A stretch of 64,000 nt of DNA from Nereocystis luetkeana (lineage: Eukaryota > Sar > Phaeophyceae > Laminariales > Laminariaceae). Below, piece after piece: positions 40,801-55,800 of the stretch. The notes under the pieces were generated by a model that saw only the letters and a program-made list of their open reading frames with translations, was not told where the DNA came from and ran no database searches. Position 1 is the first letter of the stretch, and every line of letters begins with the position of its first letter. The position numbers and the translations under genes are program-made. The stretch spans positions 4,420,823-4,484,822 of the forward strand of contig JARUPZ010000026.1 in assembly GCA_031213475.1 (NCBI GenBank), written 5' to 3'.

Positions 40801-43800
40801 GAGCTTTCATTGTGTTGCTCCCTTACGGGAGACAACGGAGACAAGATAGGAGGTCAACGAAATCGTCCGAAAAGTTCGGAAATAGAGCCCTCCCCCGTTC
40901 GGGTTTATGCGAAGGGCTCAGCTTAAATACTGCAATGAAAAAGGTGTCGCATTGGGTGGTACTACACCCCACCTTTCTCCCGGAAGCAACAACCCCGACG
41001 ATGGAAATACTGTCCATTCCATCATATTTGTCCCGGACTCCGCTGGCTGCTGCAACGCTGAAACGCTCCATACCACACCGCTTTGACTTCCACCTGAAGT
41101 CAAAACTCCATTTTCCTCCGCGTTTCGACTGCTGTTGCTGTGGTTGACGTTGTTACTGCTGTTGCGAATGTTGCTGTTGACGTTGCTGAAGCTGTCGCCG
41201 TAGCTGCCTTCAGCGTCGCTGGACAGCGTCACCGTATCGCTCTCCTCGAGCCCACTTGAAGATGCCGACGACTCGGTATCGTCGTTATCGGTGGTGGACT
41301 TGGTAGACCTGGCACTCGCGGGAGACGTGCCGAGCGACAAGATCAGGTCCCCCTCGAGCATTTCAGGGAAGAAGGTGATTCCCGGCACACGCTTGGAGGC
41401 GATATCCAATGTCGCTGCATCTCCGGCCACACACCTCTGCTTCAATATTACGTTTTTCAAGAGAGGGTAGGCAACCGAAGGGATGAAACAGAAGTCGGGG
41501 GCATGAAATGAGTGAAACGTAGGTACTCCTGTTTTGGTATATACACTCGCGTAAGTAGGTCGGTATATGGACGTGCGGTGCCCGGGAAGTTCGCGGAAAC
41601 ATTTACCGATGAGTTACAGCATCAGTGACAGCATGACCGCGGGTGCGGAAAGGCAAACAGGCGGTGCAGACCCCTGTTCGTCATTCATCGTCGATATAGA
41701 ACGAGAAGGTCAAAATAATATTGAACCTTCTCAGCATACCAGGAGCGTCTAGGGGCACAATGGAACGCACGCGCGCGGCACGACTCCACAGACGCTATTC
41801 GCAGGCTATTCGAGAGTTTTGCGTAGGAGACTGAACACTGAAACACCCACTGACAGGACCTAAGCCCATTGTCGCCCTGGCTGGCAAACCCGTGTTACAG
41901 CGTCCAAATATCGCGAACCTCCGCGAACTCTATACACAACCGTGAGCGGAAACAAAATGTTAAAACAATAATCAAGCACATTGTAAGGGAACAGGCCGTA
42001 GGTTGTTTGATCAGGCCATCATGAAACACTAAACCATGCGTTTGCGCCGCTTTGAACCAGCCTATAGTTTGAAAACTTCAACGTTGGGATGCGAGCATGG
42101 CACCGAGGGGGGCGTAGATCAAGCCGATCAGAAATACGCTACTACGACAGGAGTGGCATACATATTTGAATGCCTCCATACGATGTAGAGCAAGTCCGAT
42201 ACATCAGCCCATGCGTCTACCATGAGTGCACTGCATACAGTTCAAATGATACGCTACGAGAGGAGGTGGCACTCCCGATAGATACCTCAATATTGAGAAA
42301 CGTCGTTGATGGGGCCCAAGCGAGTATGAAGGACCAACGTGCAACGGGTTCGGTTTCACCCGTTGACGTACGTTCGACCGGAGCGGGGGAATATTTGTTG
42401 TGAGTTGTGAGTGTCAAAAATAGTCTATCTGTATGAATATTGCTTTGTGCGGGAAGCTATATCAACTCAACAAGAAAAGGTGTGAACCGACGCTAAATGG
42501 TGGGCTTGGCAAACAACACCGCCCGAACCGAATGTATGTAGTGCAAACACGTTTTCTGGAAACTAACGCCGCACTCCAGTAAATTGTAACTGTCGCCGAA
42601 ATGTGTTCACGCGGGAAGTGTATGTCGAACGCTTCGGCCAACTCCAATCGTGTCCTGGTGGCCAAATCTCTGTCGACCGTTCGACGTTCAAAATCGCTTG
42701 CAGATATGATGAATTGAAGATAACGTTCACCACCAAAATCGTCAGTAAACCAGGTATTCTCGTGTTGCGGCTGATGGCCTTCAACCCCTCCAACAGACCA
42801 GCGCATACCCCTTGAGTTATAACCCCACAAAACTAAATAGTCCCGATACCGAAAAACACTGACTACACGTGTGAAAAATACTGGGCTCAGCTGCCACTGA
42901 AATAACCACGTCCGGCATGCAGGCACTATTTATTGACATTGTCGGTACGACGTTTACAGAACCGAGGTACGGCAATATATCACTTCCCGCCCGTGGAGTA
43001 TTGCATGCCTGTCTCAAAGATGACCGTTGTATGTAGCAAGGGCAGTAGACGCCCAGGTCGCCTTCCAGACAGGCGGACCCGTTGCTGCAAGGAGGAGCCT
43101 CTGATGATGACAATGAGGATGACGGGTCGTCCTGGCTTTGTGTCCCAGCCCAGGGGACACCATCTCGGCACGTTATGTTGGTGTTGGTCAAAGAGTCGGC
43201 TGTCGGAAAGGTTCCGGATGACGAGCCTCCCTCTGCGAGCGCAACGTCTGTCACGTGCAAGGATCGATTCGGTGTCACCCGGCAAGCGAGGATCGATTGG
43301 AATATATATATAGAGAGAATGAGAGACAATTGGAGACTAGATAAAAATAACCTGGTGGGGTGAGAAAGGCGACGAAGAAACTTGAACGCTCCACACACAG
43401 GTACAAGGCATACATCACGCGCTCTACGATAGAGGTAGCACATTTCCGCCTAACAGTTGTCTGGATGACGGGGTTTCATAACCCAAAATCGTCGGAATCA
43501 CAATCTTGTTCAGACAAATGACGTGGCTGTATACCTGGGATTTGGGATAGATCATCTAGATGCAATTTGATTTTCGCTGAAGCCAGTTGTCGGGTGAGGT
43601 ATGGAGCTCCCGAAGTGAGGAGCCTCAGAAATTTCAGGGCTAATAATTATCGTAGAACGCCTCACATGTATAAATTTCGATCTCCTCCGTGGAAGCACCA
43701 CTTTGATTTTGAGACCACGTACTGGTTCATGCATTATCAATTTGGCAGAAGATACAGGGTTCATAGGCTGGAAGGTTCTTCACATGAACCGCTAAAGTGA

Positions 43801-46800
43801 CACTACCTAGAACAGATGCGTCACTCACAGTTGTTGTCCCCAAGCACCGTGTTTCTGATCATCACTGTGGATTGCTGCTTTGCGTAGACAAGCTGTCCGG
43901 CGGTGCTACCGCTAAAATCGCAGTCGTCCAGGAAGAGCTGTCCCTCGCTGAACACAACTGCCTGAAATCAGCAAACAATTGAAGAGGGCGTCGAATCCGT
44001 ATGGCGTGGTCGGAAAGCCCACATATTTTAATCTAGAAGGTTCACCTAGGCATCCAAACCTGAAAATCACCTTAAACTGTCATTTTGCGGTCAGAGGCAA
44101 TACATGGATGCACCGGAACTTACTTGTCGAAATGATGCTCACATTGAGCCCTGCATGCCATCCAGATCATCGTTTAAAAAACAAAAGACTCTTCACCAAA
44201 ATAGCACCCCCCCCCAGTGAACAACATATGTTTACTGACATATTTTACTAACAAAATCCAGCACTCGATACAATACCACGTTTGTTTTGCTCAAGCCCCG
44301 CTAGGAAGAAACTAGTTAGCGGCAAATGGCAATACCTCCATGTCGTAACTCGCACCGCCACTAGGTTCAGATACGGTAAGGGACTGAGTGGGTTGCACTG
44401 CCGTTTGCGTTCGGAACGGGGCCTATCTAATGGCGGTGGATGTCGCCACACGGCCGTGCGATTGACTCTCGAGATGGATCATGCCCCTGATGGCTCTTTA
44501 TATCAAAGTCTTGTCATAAAGGTATCGCCTCAAAATTGGCGCATGGATTGATAATGCTACATACAAAATACGTCTAATTACTGAAATCGTTGAAAACTAC
44601 GCGTGACTCTTCCTGCGTCTTACCGGAACGGCAGTCCATACCCTTATACTTCGAAAATATCTACATTCCATACATTGAGCGCCAGGTAGCACAGAAAGAC
44701 GTGTGAATTACAGCCCTGGCAAGGTTTACGCCAGCAGGCACCAACCTCTCCGTCGAAGCCTTCAAATGAGGTATCCTCCGCCAGATAGGTCGAGCCCGCG
44801 TCCACTTGAACGGCGGAGAGATCGGACGATTCTTTAGTATCCTTGAAGTTCACCTGCGTCCAGTCCACCCACAACACCAACGGCCCGACAACATCCGTCG
44901 GGCGTGTTTTTAGCTTCCGCGGTTGCTCGAAAAATGAAATAAAGAGAATTTCCCGATATTGCCTGGCTTTCGTTTCCTGGCGCGGATATCATCATATGCT
45001 GAAGAGCGTGGTACATTGCCGCATGCATACTTCGCGTACCACTAGCGCATATTACAGAGTTATAGCTGAGAACATATGCAGTGTCTCCTGCGATATTATT
45101 GCAAGCGCTCCCATAAGCTGGGTGAATTGCATTATACCGGGGTCACAAAGCGATGTAGAACACTACCGACACTTGTAACTCTCTTAACGATCGGAGAAAA
45201 AATAGACATCGCCCCAACGATCCAGGAAATGTGTTTGAATGTGTACCGCTTAAGGAAGCTCACACCCAGGCCAGAGATTGTTAAGTTCCTGAAGCATGTT
45301 TAAAAGCACAACACACACAACAGCGCATGCGACACTGCCTGGCGCTGGAACATGTTTCTACTGACTGAAAGGCCTTTCCGTCAACAGAAGTCGAGAACCT
45401 ATGTATGCATAGGCCGAGGCCGATCCATTCTTACATGGTTGAAAGACACCTGTCTAAGTTGGTTAGGGCAGCATCAGCCGCTGATTGAGCGTCGAAGACA
45501 GTTACCTCAACATTAAACCGCCCTTCCCACCATACAGGCATCCGACAGCTGCATCCCACCGGCATTACGTAGGGTGGGGAGGTGTACTTGATATCATGCA
45601 TGGCTGTAGTCAAGGAGGGACGGCTACAACATCTCGTTTGTTCTCAGCAGCCAATCCCTGGCTCCGCGGTATGCTTAACGTCGTGGAGATGTCTGTGACG
45701 CTGCACGATAGAAAAGCGTTTCACGTCTAACGTCGAGTAACGTACTGAGCTACCCGTTCGAGTGGGCCCAACAAACAAATAAACAAAAGGGGTAGTGGCA
45801 ACACACCGTGGAACACGCTGTTGTTCATTAATTCCAAGTTTCTATTGGACCGCCACTGTGGTGTCAACATGAACAACTATTTGGGGTCGGAAAGTGCGGC
45901 TAGTACTCTAGCACGCGTTATTGGGGGCCACGCATCAAAGTACAGGAAAACAAGCTCTCCCTCGTTCACGAAGTTTACATGTGTCAACCCCCGCGCTTCT
46001 TGAGGCACGATCACAGGCCCCCCGCAATATCGGGCGTAGGTAAACCAATCCTACAGAACACGTTCCGTCGTGCAGCCTTTTTTCAGGAAGAACAGCCAGG
46101 ACGAAATTTATTGTCCTGCTTATTACGTCGTTGTGCGCAGAACGTCTCCTTCAGTGAACCTAAGAGGAGACAGCCATACCATACCAAGCAAGGTTCAATC
46201 AGACATTTGTTGTACTACGGTAGACAGTTTTGACTGCACGACCTTCACAACAAGAGTTTTTGCGCACCTGGTATGTTCGTAGATGGCTGTCGACGACTAA
46301 GATAACGCTGCCCCGAGCGACATCGTTGTCCAGAAGGGAAACACGCCTCAGTGTCACGGTGGTATCTTCCCGAGCATAACTAGATCACAATAAAACAGAA
46401 CAGCATAAATCGATTTCAGCGCGTGAACAGATTTGACTCAGATAACGGGAACGGACCATAATTATAGTAGATTAGTACAGTACTATTACCGGGGGGGGGT
46501 CATAGTAAACAGGACCTATGGTATACATAAAAAACTATATGTTTAACCAATTTATACGAACAATATTTGGCCCTGTTAACTATGTCTCCCCGAAATAGGA
46601 GTACTCATTCGTGAGCGATGTCGTATTCGCCTTGATCGAGTGAAAAGGGGGGGCGCAATCGATTCCGGCGTAGGTAAACAGAGAAATTTTCCCAGCACAG
46701 TCAATATCCAGAAACTATATGGGGAGCTTACGCACTGGTGTGTTGAGGAAATTTGAATACTTTATTAACCCTGGAGTTCATCCACACACGGACAATTTCG

Positions 46801-49800
46801 AACGTATTTTCTACGCGGCAATGGCGCTGTGATCCAAGGAGAAACGAAGCAAAACTCTAAACGGCTTGGACAAAATTATCTTTTACTGTTGTAGCGCGGG
46901 GTTGGCAGTGTTGTGTGCCTTGGATTTTACAACCGTATCGTTTGCCAACTCTGTCTACCCGACAACGCGCTTCCTCTGCTACCGATGGCAAAACTATATA
47001 TATGTTAATTCGTGGTGGTGTTGTTGTTGGGGTAATCATATAGGCGAGTGCCTTCTATCTTTGGGTATGAAGAGCACTTGTGCCGATCACGACAGCAGAT
47101 GAACGCGAAGCGCGGGTAACGGCAGGTATCAATATGTCGCAATACATATCATCTGCGACCCCGACGAACGTGGTAGCCTTAGCGTCGTTGCCGCACGATG
47201 TCGTGCGGAAATTTGTTGATCGACCGTCACGTGTCGTATCCACCAACAGGTGGGTGTGTTAGCGGTGTTCGTGTCCCCGAGGAGGAACCGATGAGACCTT
47301 ACCGCGATGCCATATCCCTTTTGTTTGACTGAATATTACTTCCAGGAACATATAGGTTTTCTCCGTTCAATCGTCTGCGTGAATATAACGCTCGGAAGAT
47401 GGCGAAGCATTGTGTGTTCCAGCAACAGAGATGTTACCGTCCATTCTCTGCGTCAACTCGTCCACTAAACCAAGGAGGTATATGATAGGGGTACCACCGG
47501 TTTGGCGCGATCTTCGTATGCCTGACGGTGGGCGTCACTTGAGCAACCCACTCCAACGCTTGGGTATCCCGTTGATGCATTCTAAATCTAAAATATCAAG
47601 TTCCTCAAGCCATCGGATATGTAGCTTATATAGTATTTTAGCGTCTGTTCGTGGGGTTCGGCAAACATCTACTGGAGTGCGGAGATTTAGCCCATGTAGG
47701 AAGTGTATCCTTCCGTGTCACACACATCTTTCCCGGGCCACATGATACAAGTTTCGTCTATATCAGCAGGAAACCGCACATAGGTAGTTTGGAAGGTCTC
47801 ACATGGCAGGTCCAGCTAACGCAGAGTTCTCCCGGAGATCGCAAGCCCAGTCCAGCACCGCGTCTTGGACGGCGTGGATAGCGCCGCCGTCCACGCCTTT
47901 GTTCAGCAGTATCGACGCACCCTCGCACGAGACCGTCCCATCCCCCTCTTTGTGCAGGAATCCTCCGAAATCAGCCTCGTTCGAGCTGAAGTTTCCCCCG
48001 GTTATCTGCACGAGAATGCACCAGCGTTAGCCTTCGAAAGTGTTTGAGGACGGTAAGAAATGCCAAACCGACAGCATCCTGTAAACGGGGTGAAGCGAAA
48101 ATATTGCAGCACCCGCCAGGCGAGGACACGTCAAACGTCAGCCACGTACAACTGTCGAAAGAGACGTTTTTTTATACGGAACGTAACCTGTAAGCGTTTG
48201 TAGATGAAGTTTGGAAAGGAACTACATAAACACCACATATCCGTGGTACTTCTGAATCCCACTGTGCTTCTGTGGTCCCGGCACAAACTGCGTTGTGTTT
48301 AGAAGTGACGAGTTGGCGACGAGACCTGGAATCGCGATGTATTGTAGGCGCGACGGGGAAGATATCAATACACACCCAACATCGAGCAAAATGAGAAAAC
48401 CTGAGAAGAAGGCACAGATGCATAAGCCGTCCCCGAGCGCAACACGTAACCAAAGCTGAAGCCCACTATATGCTATTTCTGCCCTCGACATCCCCCGTGT
48501 ATAAACGTCGGAGGACTAGATCATTGCGTTAACGTAGCTGACAACCTGCGCCGGCTTGACAATTGAAAGGGTGGTGGTCGAACGCGTTGAGGCTCCAGCT
48601 TTGGTTCTTGCATGTTGCTAATTGACTATCCCGAATCACTTCGTGTAGTCTTCCAGACAAGGCCACGGGTCGCTGTAAGGGTTATTTATAAATCAAACCA
48701 ATCATGGGTCAGGGCGTTGGCCCCGTTGCGTCGATGATATCCGTGTGCCTCGTTATCGTCCCCGAGGGATGCTGACACCGTTGACGACAATTCTAGTATA
48801 CCTTTACGGCTCCCCGAATAAACCAGTATGTCAGGTTCTACACAGCATATACCACGGTAAACTGTCCGACGACTTGTTCGATCTGGATTATTAGTAAAAC
48901 AAGTACAGAACAGGTGATACAAGGACAACAATGTCAGCCCCCTACCGGCCTTAATGAAGAGCACGCAGACCCCGCTGCGAATAGATAGGTACTAAACATC
49001 CCCCCAAATATTTCGTCGGTGCTGGACAGCGACAAGGTCATGAGACATTTTTCTAAACCCTTCAACTTCAGTTCGTACTCGTTACGCTTGTGCATCACGC
49101 TGAGACGCTGAACTAAATGTAGTAATATTTCGGTGGGAGAAGGGTTCTCAGGCAACAAAACATTACGTTTCAAGATGTTACCTAGTATATTTATGTCCTG
49201 CAGTTTCGGCGGTTTCGCGTGGTCTGCAGAGTCTCGTTTCCAACCACACTTCAGGCGGACGACCGCACTATGGAGGTGATGATACTGACCTGCACACCGT
49301 CGTTGCGATGAACGACGTAGTTGGGGCAACGCGGATACGGCCACTAGAATGCTTCGATTGATACCCTCTCGACGCCTGTTGCACCTACTGCAAGGCCATT
49401 CGTTTTTTGGTTCGCCCACTCCTCAGAACTCGTCAACAAGTATGTGTACAGCAGCGGCGTGCCAGTGTATATATTGTGATCTCGGTTTTACGACGACGGC
49501 TGGTTTCTTTACAGGGATAATGACGGCAGCTAGTACGGTACCGGCAGTGGTGAAACCCCTCATCGTTTCGCCACGGGTTCGGATCCTCGTGTTCCACACT
49601 TGGTCTTGTTTTGTCACACATGCATCGCCTGCGACCCAACACTCGCGCCTGCACTGGCCGGATGATATTGGCCGTCGACACCTGGTAGAGTGTGACACGT
49701 TCCTTGTGTATATCATATCCAATTCAAGACATCCAGTCTACAAATGTACTACTTCGACGAGAATCCCAACCACCCCTCAGGGCGCCTATGCAAATATCAA

Positions 49801-52800
49801 CAATGGCTGTCCAATCTACAGAGTTGGGACTCCGGCAATCTGAACTCGGGAGTTTTTTCGTGAAACATACGCGCGATATTCTCCCCAAGAATATCTTGTG
49901 GAACCTTTCGACTTATGGTGCACGTGCATATCATTTTGACGAAAGACAACACATTCAGCGTAAAGAAATGTAGCCCATTAAACTAAGGCAGCGAAGTTCC
50001 AGAATCCAGATTGCGGATTATGATAACCGATTACGAACGAAGTTGCAGCCCAACAGTTTGAACGTGTTGGTCGAATACCAAACCCACATGTATGTAACCG
50101 AACGCTAACACTGCACGGACCGAAAAGTTGAAACATGCGTTCTCGCACCTTCAGGTTCCCACCGTCGCTAACCGAAAACACGCCGCCGGTGTTGCTAGCT
50201 TCATTTTTGTAGAACGTGCCGTTTCCCACCGACAGGTTGGATCCGTCGCCCACGTACACAACCCCCCCTTCAATAGCTGAGTTTCTTTCAAACACTCCTC
50301 CAGCCAAGATGGTCGTGCTGTCGTCGCCGGCAATTACCACGCCGCCCTTGTCCGAGGCCTCGTTGTCGACGAACAGTCCACCCAAAATCTCTACTGTGCC
50401 CTTTGTCCACATCACGCCCCCATCCTGTTAATTTGTTGTCCCCAACGGTAGAGGGAGGTTACCGGGCGGGTATAAGCTACATGTCCTGAACCTCTCCGTG
50501 GGGAGGGTAACTGGCAACATATACGATAAAGTTCAGCCGTGATACGCGAGTGCACACACTTGTTGACGGAACGAGAACAAAAGCCATGATCCACAGCAAA
50601 CGTTTGAACATCGCAAGTGCCCGCTATACGTGGGTATATCGTGAAGCACGGTAGCGTTAGCAACTAACGTCTACGAGACTCCTCGCCTCGGGCAGGTGGC
50701 CCATAAATCCCCCCCAACACGCCCAAACGCCACTTTATAAATGTTTGGAAGCTGAAACCCGAGAATATTTCGTTGGCCTATGTAAGTAGATGGCGAACCA
50801 CACAGCCAGACCCAAAGTTGTTCCCAGGATATATGGTGGTCCCTCGGTGTAGAAGTCCCACCTGTGAAATACTCCTCTTAAGGAACCTGGGATCCTTGTC
50901 GTAGCACGCGTTGAACGACAAAAGGGTGCACCGGCAATCTCTAGCCAGGTGACGTGGCAAGTTTTCCAGTAACATGGAAAGCGGTACATCCACGCCGGCA
51001 CGATGGGGCTTTCGCTGAACAAAAAACGGTGCTCACACGTTCGTGAATGTTCTACCATGAGCGCGTATGTGGCGGCATTCCGTCAGCGGATGGCGTGTTT
51101 ATCTCATCGCCGTGACATTTCCGCACTTTCCCCGTCCTGATCCGTCGTCGGCAAGAAAAACCTCGGTAGGTTTGTTTATGCCTCGCATCGTTTGAATCGG
51201 CGACAATATGTATACGACACGATTCGATTTCCCCGGAAGGGGACTATCCGTCCCAAAAGGCAAAAAAGGAAATCTATTATCTGCGAAAAGGCACAACCCC
51301 GTTGCTCGTGGTGTTCACATTTATCAGTACCACTGAAACTTGGGCTGGCACTAACCACTACACAGTAGGCTCGTCTGGAAGACATGTTGTTGCAGTGGCT
51401 GAAACCAGCATCAATCAATGTATACCACAGGTTTAGCCGACCGAAAACAACGACAACCCACCTTATCAGCTGCGTTGTCACTAAACACGCCTCCCTCGAC
51501 GGTGATGTTTGTGTTAGTCGTTCCTCCAAAGACGGCCCCATGAACTCCGCACGTATTACCCTCGAATACGTTACGATCACCTTCCACCAACAAGAACGAG
51601 AACTCTCCAAGGTACACAACCCCTGCGTTGCCCAAATCAGCTTTGTTGGAATCGAAAGTGGAGTTCCTCACGATGAGGGTGGGACCCGGATCCTCTATCC
51701 AGTCCCCTCCGGACGAAAGTGTTATCGCCCCGCCCTATTGAGGTGGCCGTGTTCAATGTTCGAACGGAAAGCAAACACAACGACGAGGACGGTGGTTGGG
51801 TGGCGTCTCTCCGGGTGTATGCGCGGGCTTCATTCCCCTACGGAATCGCGACGACCCTGCTACGTGCGTACGTGCGGGTACTCTAGCGTAGAACACGTCG
51901 GTGCGTATTTGCGAATGTTGGCATGCGACACGTCACCGATTCGAATCGACGTCAGAGTGCGTGCACACGGTCCGAACCGGCAATATGATTCAAAACAATC
52001 GCAATTAATTGTCAGTTTTGGCCACGTGAGTAGTAGGGGTGCAATTTGTTATTGCTGCAGTCAGTTTTCGGGTACGGTGTTGAGCTCTTCAAGTGAGCCT
52101 AAAACACTTTATGGTGAAGATCCATCGTAGAATGCCTCGACATAGCACGTATTTTCAAGTCGTTTGGGGGTTCTCGCAGGGCGTACCATGTACTCATATT
52201 CATGATCTGGGCTGTGTTACCTCGGGAGGGGCAAATGTTCAGCGTCGTCTACGTTACGGCAGATGGCCTTGGTCAGTCAAATTCAACAGTATATGAACCC
52301 TGCACAATTTGTTTCGGTGGCAGGCTAGGGCCTTCATGGTGTTCAGCGTGGTCGGTCCGACATGTCTACTTTTGATAACATCGTGCAAGGCCTACAACGC
52401 TATTGCAAATGTATGTAGTTCGGTGTAGACGTTTGTCCGGGACTTCGAGATTTTTGCAAATCGGGCGGCGCCCGTCCCTTTTCGATACGAAAGGGCAGGC
52501 AACTCGAAATTGACCCGCTTGAGCTTCACGCAGTACACCACGTTAGGTGTGGAGAAAACACCCGGCGTTTATGGAACCTGGTACCATGCGTTCGACAAAT
52601 GCTGCCGTGCATTCAGACCCTGTATAACATCCCCATCCGCCGGCCGTAATATATTTTATCCAAGAACGCACTTACACTCCATCGGCTCACGGCTCCCTTT
52701 TCTAGGGTGATTAGCTGGTATTTGTTTCTGAAATGCAATGATTGACTGAAGGATGTATAAAACCTCGAGTGTAGCAACAAACTGCGTGGCGTCAGTCTTG

Positions 52801-55800
52801 ATTGAAGTGCGACTGATTGTTTAATTGTTTTTTCATCTGTCGAGGTCCGGAGCGGGGCAATGCATCTCATCGAAACCCACATAAGCTCATATAAACGTCA
52901 TCTGAATCAGGTATACACCTAACAAAATTTATATGATAATCCCCACTGACATCCCAACGATACCGCATTTGCCTTAGTGGGTAAGTCCTCGGTTGAGGAG
53001 CACCGAAGTGAAGTCACGCGGTGAGGGGCTACGCCGGTGTTCTCTATCGTGCTTGGGTAACCCAAGCAATTGCCTGTGCCTTCTTCGAAATGGACGTTGA
53101 ATCGATTTAACAGCGCAGCACAACAAACCGCAATCACGTGGGGGCGGAGTTCGCGAAGCTAATAGGTTGAAAGCTGACTTGCACGGTAGCCAATGACGAA
53201 CGTTTACTGGCCAGAGGGGGTTTAACCCTTTGAGAATGGCAGTTCCGGTTTGGGGACAAACCACTTGAATTTGAGTGTTTTTTTCCCCAAAACAGGACTG
53301 CGGTTCTAAAAGGGTAAAGCAGCTGGAGTACGAGGATCTCAACACTTCCGGGCGTACTGTAGCACCGTTCGTTAATATCAGCAATCATTTCGGGTTTGCC
53401 GAAGTGCTCTACCCTATGACGCAACACGTGTCGACCATACCTTGTTTCCGCAATAATTCCCCTTGAGCGTGCAGTCCGACAAGACAAGGGTGATTCCCCT
53501 GCCCACGGAGAACGCTCCACCTTCTCCCTGGGGATCGTCCTCTATTTGACGCCCAGTGGTGCTGTTGGCCACCGTGCAGCGGTGGAATTCCACGTGTGAC
53601 GGTGCGTTCCCGCTACCAATGGCTACCGCGCCCCCCTTTCGCCCCACGTGGCTGTTGGCGATAATGGTGTCGGTCACCTCGCAGCTTGATTGACCATCAA
53701 ATGAGAGCGCGCACGTGGTGAAGGACAAGGCTGCACCTTCACCTATCTCGGTTTCTGTTCGCGTGACAATGTTCGGGATTCGCGCGAGTTTCACGTGCGG
53801 ACGAACGTAAGTGTGTAGTAGCTCGCACATGTCGTACGTGTTCTTCTTGCGAGACAACCCAGTGTTGTGTTGGAGCGCGTGGGGGCTCCGGTGTGAGCGG
53901 TAGGAAGACCGGACAGCGCCTTCCCTACAATAAGTTTCTCTACAGGTGAAATCAGTTTTGATAGGGCGGGTATCGTATACTGTGCTCGATGGCGGTGACA
54001 TTGTGGCGACGTTGAGGGATGATCAGGTATACGCAGACCATATTTCGGAAGGGCCAGCGCTTGTTCCTCCCGCGATATTCCCCTTACATGACTCGTTGGA
54101 AAAAAGAGTGCGTGAACGGCGGGCGGGCGGGCGAGTGACAAACAATGTGATATACCATATAATATAGAAACAGTGTTGTGCCTCGTACGTTAACGTTGAT
54201 ATGATGAGGGTGCGCACAGACGGACACAACGAAACTATATACTTATACAAAGATCGATAAATAAGAATGGTAGACACTCGGCCTAGAGGCCCATCGGCGC
54301 TGAAGACTTTGACATGGGGATCTCAACGACATCACCGACGCTATTCCTCTATCGTCGCCACATAGTCTACAAGCACGGTGGAACACCCAGAAGCGTGTAA
54401 CGATAGCCACAGGGTGTTGTGGGTCAACCGTACTGTATCTGACAGGGCTCCCTGTCCCATAATCGATGAAATTTCAATATAATGTATCTGTTACTAATTC
54501 TCATACACCCAAGCGATGGGATTGTTGTTCGTGTTCCGCGTTTTGCTTCTCATAAAATCACGTTTTTTTGGTGAAGTTGTTGAGCTTCCGGACAACACGC
54601 ACGTGGTATATATCTTAACCGTACCAAACATGCGTCTCCACGTCTTTCAACGGCAATGCCTCACCGTCCTCAACGTTGTCGCTCCCCGCAATATTATTGT
54701 TAAACACCGACCCGAGCACGGAAGTCTGTCCGATCCCCATATGCACACCGCCTCCTTTCTTGCTTGAGTAGCACTCTTCGAACAGACACCCATCGATGAA
54801 GATGTTGGTATATTCGGCCTGTCGATCGGCGTTGGCCGTGGTCGGGGAACAGGTTGGAAGGGATCACGGGACATGATGGGGATTGTTGCCAAGGAGTGAT
54901 CGGCCCTACCCGGTTACTCCATCACTGCCCCATGGTCGAATGGATAAATTTCATTTGTACGGAAATATAGAACATGTAAATGAGGACATACATGCGCTTT
55001 GAAACCTATGGGGCAAAATCAACATTTCCGGAGCAGGCCCAAGTCACCCTCGTTCTTTGGTTGTTCGTTCGAAGAAAAAAACAAATGCTTGCGGAGTGGA
55101 CAAAGCAAACCAACTAGGGAACCACGGAGGAGTTGACCTTTATTCCAGTCGGGGTGTGCTGGCTTGTTTCAACGTCCCTTTTTCTTTCACCAGGGTCATC
55201 ATCTCCCAATAATGCTATATGCTAAGGACTGACACCTGCTGCCACAAAGGTATCGCGTATAATCAGACACATCACGAAGCCCGCCTAGGCCGTGGAATGG
55301 GAAGTAACCCGCTCTCATCCGTTTGTGCTGCTCAATGGTGTTCGTTAGCTACCTCTCGGGGATGGGATCGTTCAGTGGCTCAGTCTTCGAAGACGGTGTG
55401 TTTTCCGGACAAACAGATTTACATGGAGTGCATAGATCTCTTCTACCGTGAGGCACGAGGAACCACAGTGGTGCTAGTGTGCACCTCAAAGTCGCAAGCA
55501 GGTATCGGTCGACACACAATTTTACGAGACAACCCCTAACGAGCCATCGTAAAACCTAGCATCAGCGTTCGACCAGTTTCCGGGTTGTACTGGTTGATGG
55601 CCTGCGTCGGTGAGGAATCGTCGTGCGGAAGAGTACGGCGCTACCGCCAGCACGGTTTTGGATATCATTATAATTCAGTCTGGGTAAGTATTGGTCACCG
55701 GGACCGGGTCCTCAGCCATACAGCTCGTCGGAGAAAGGAAGCCCACCATCACGGTTTACATCCAAACCCGCTGAGTTGTGTGACATAGTCGGGGGAGAAA

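Noticed and set aside
42462-42926. Minus-strand frame of 154 codons between exons 10 and 11
   Set aside because: The peptide is unlike the family and exons 10 and 11 join in frame without it.
48172-49419. Minus-strand frames between exons 5 and 6 with hydrophobic stretches
   Set aside because: No Pmp rung motif and no splice sites that keep frame with exons 5 and 6, which already join in phase 0.
51384-52130. Plus-strand open frame of 248 codons, the longest on that strand
   Set aside because: It overlaps exon 4 of the minus-strand gene and part of a MITE-like copy, has no motif, and is best explained as the antisense shadow of a stop-poor exon.
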